From the NCBI RefSeq assembly GCF_030272615.1, contig NC_081408.1, forward strand, positions 341,647,793 through 341,707,792: a stretch of 60,000 nt of DNA, given 5' to 3'. Source of the DNA: Cryptomeria japonica. Lineage: Eukaryota; Streptophyta; Pinopsida; Cupressales; Cupressaceae. Both the position numbers and the translations under genes were made by a program. Below are positions 59,521 through 60,000 of the stretch, one piece after another. Within the stretch, counting starts at the first letter, position 1, and the number at the start of each line of letters is the position of its first letter. The notes under the pieces are model-generated. The model was given only the letters and a program-made list of their open reading frames with translations. It was not told the DNA's origin and did not search any database.

Positions 59521-59880
59521 AATACACACATACATACAAATACATACACATACATACATACATACATACACACATACATACACATACATACAAACCTACA
59601 TACATACATACACATACATACACATACATACCTACATACATACATACACATACATACAAACCTACATACAAACATACACAAACATACATACCTACCTATG
59701 TACATACATACATACATATACATACATATAAAATAAATATATGGACACCTTAGGACATACACATACATAAAAATACATACACATACATACCTAGGTCTGC
59801 ATACATGCATACACACATACATGTACATACATATACATAAATACATATGTGCATAGATACATAAATACACATAAAATAAT
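59521..59880. repeat. (CATA)n / CATACATACA degenerate repeat
   Basis: 360 bp of ACAT/CATA repeats with higher-order units such as ACATACAAACCTACATACA recurring several times. The Tyr/Val/Cys-rich minus-strand ORFs here are translations of the repeat. Confidence 0.95.
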
Positions 59881-59913
59881 TATATACGCCTTAGGACATA
59901 CATACACCTCACG

Positions 59914-59992
59914 ACATGCTATCAGGGGTCCTGTGTGGTCCTGAGGGGTCACGTGCCCCTGATAGCATGTGTGTGACCCCTCAAGACCACAC
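59914..59992. repeat. Two interleaved inverted repeats
   Basis: Arm 1 is ACATGCTATCAGGGG (59914-59928) with its exact complement at 59956-59970. Arm 2 is GTGTGGTCCTGAGGGGTCAC (59933-59952) with its complement at 59973-59992, one mismatch. The order is 1, 2, 1', 2'. Confidence 0.95.
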
Positions 59993-60000
59993 ACGATCCC

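Noticed and set aside
59498-59994. Tyr/Val/Cys-rich minus-strand ORFs up to 119 codons
   Set aside because: Translations of the (CATA)n repeat.

Overview
This window looks like nuclear DNA from a seed plant with a very large, transposon-rich genome. A gymnosperm is my best guess, but no species is fixed by the sequence. The reasons are plant-type LTR elements, hAT elements, an L1-type LINE, GT-AG introns, and one recognisable host gene split by enormous introns. Nothing suggests bacterial DNA.

Host gene. Two minus-strand exons (46399-47254 and 36614-37233) encode the N-terminal part and first AAA module of a CDC48C/NVL-type AAA ATPase. The intron between them (9.2 kb) holds a nearly complete Ty1-copia element (39437-45587, 5-bp target duplication) and a 517-bp MULE-like MITE (38484-39000). 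No further exon (second AAA module) was found in the 36.6 kb downstream (leftwards). Either the second intron is larger than that or the gene is truncated.

Nested transposon cluster, 1-35742. All of this lies on the 3' side of the gene. (i) An element whose end is at 8389 is split by hAT element 1 (100-8372, 8-bp duplication), which is itself split by element A (698-4851, 5-bp duplication). (ii) Element C starts at 8648 and carries a decayed copy of an unrecognised gene, 'ORF X'. It is interrupted by a solo LTR (9837-11378), by hAT element 2 (12284-17067, which itself contains element B), and by element D (about 19619-29345, which contains element E at 20259-28241). Element E carries the best ORF X copy (23989-27195). 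(iii) Minus-strand element F ends at 35742.

Most notable content. Elements A, B, C, D, E and F seem related. Several share a palindromic 5' terminus starting TGTTGTGAC and a shared 3' end. Each has TG...CA-like ends where they can be seen, yet no terminal direct repeats were found. Each carries an array of regularly spaced hairpin-forming repeats near its 5' end. In A and E the array has ten hairpins at about 166-bp pitch, with the same irregular doublet. In both it sits upstream of a TATA box, a 5'-UTR intron and the ORF X slot.

Right flank, 47255-60000. This holds the presumed CDC48C 5' flank with a tRNA/SINE-like fragment, AT-rich DNA with a decayed gypsy-type LTR, microsatellites, a 5' portion of an L1-type LINE (53760-56340), a gypsy LTR plus gag remnant (56377-59012), a promoter-like segment, long (AT)n and (CATA)n tracts, and an unusual pair of interleaved inverted repeats at the very end.
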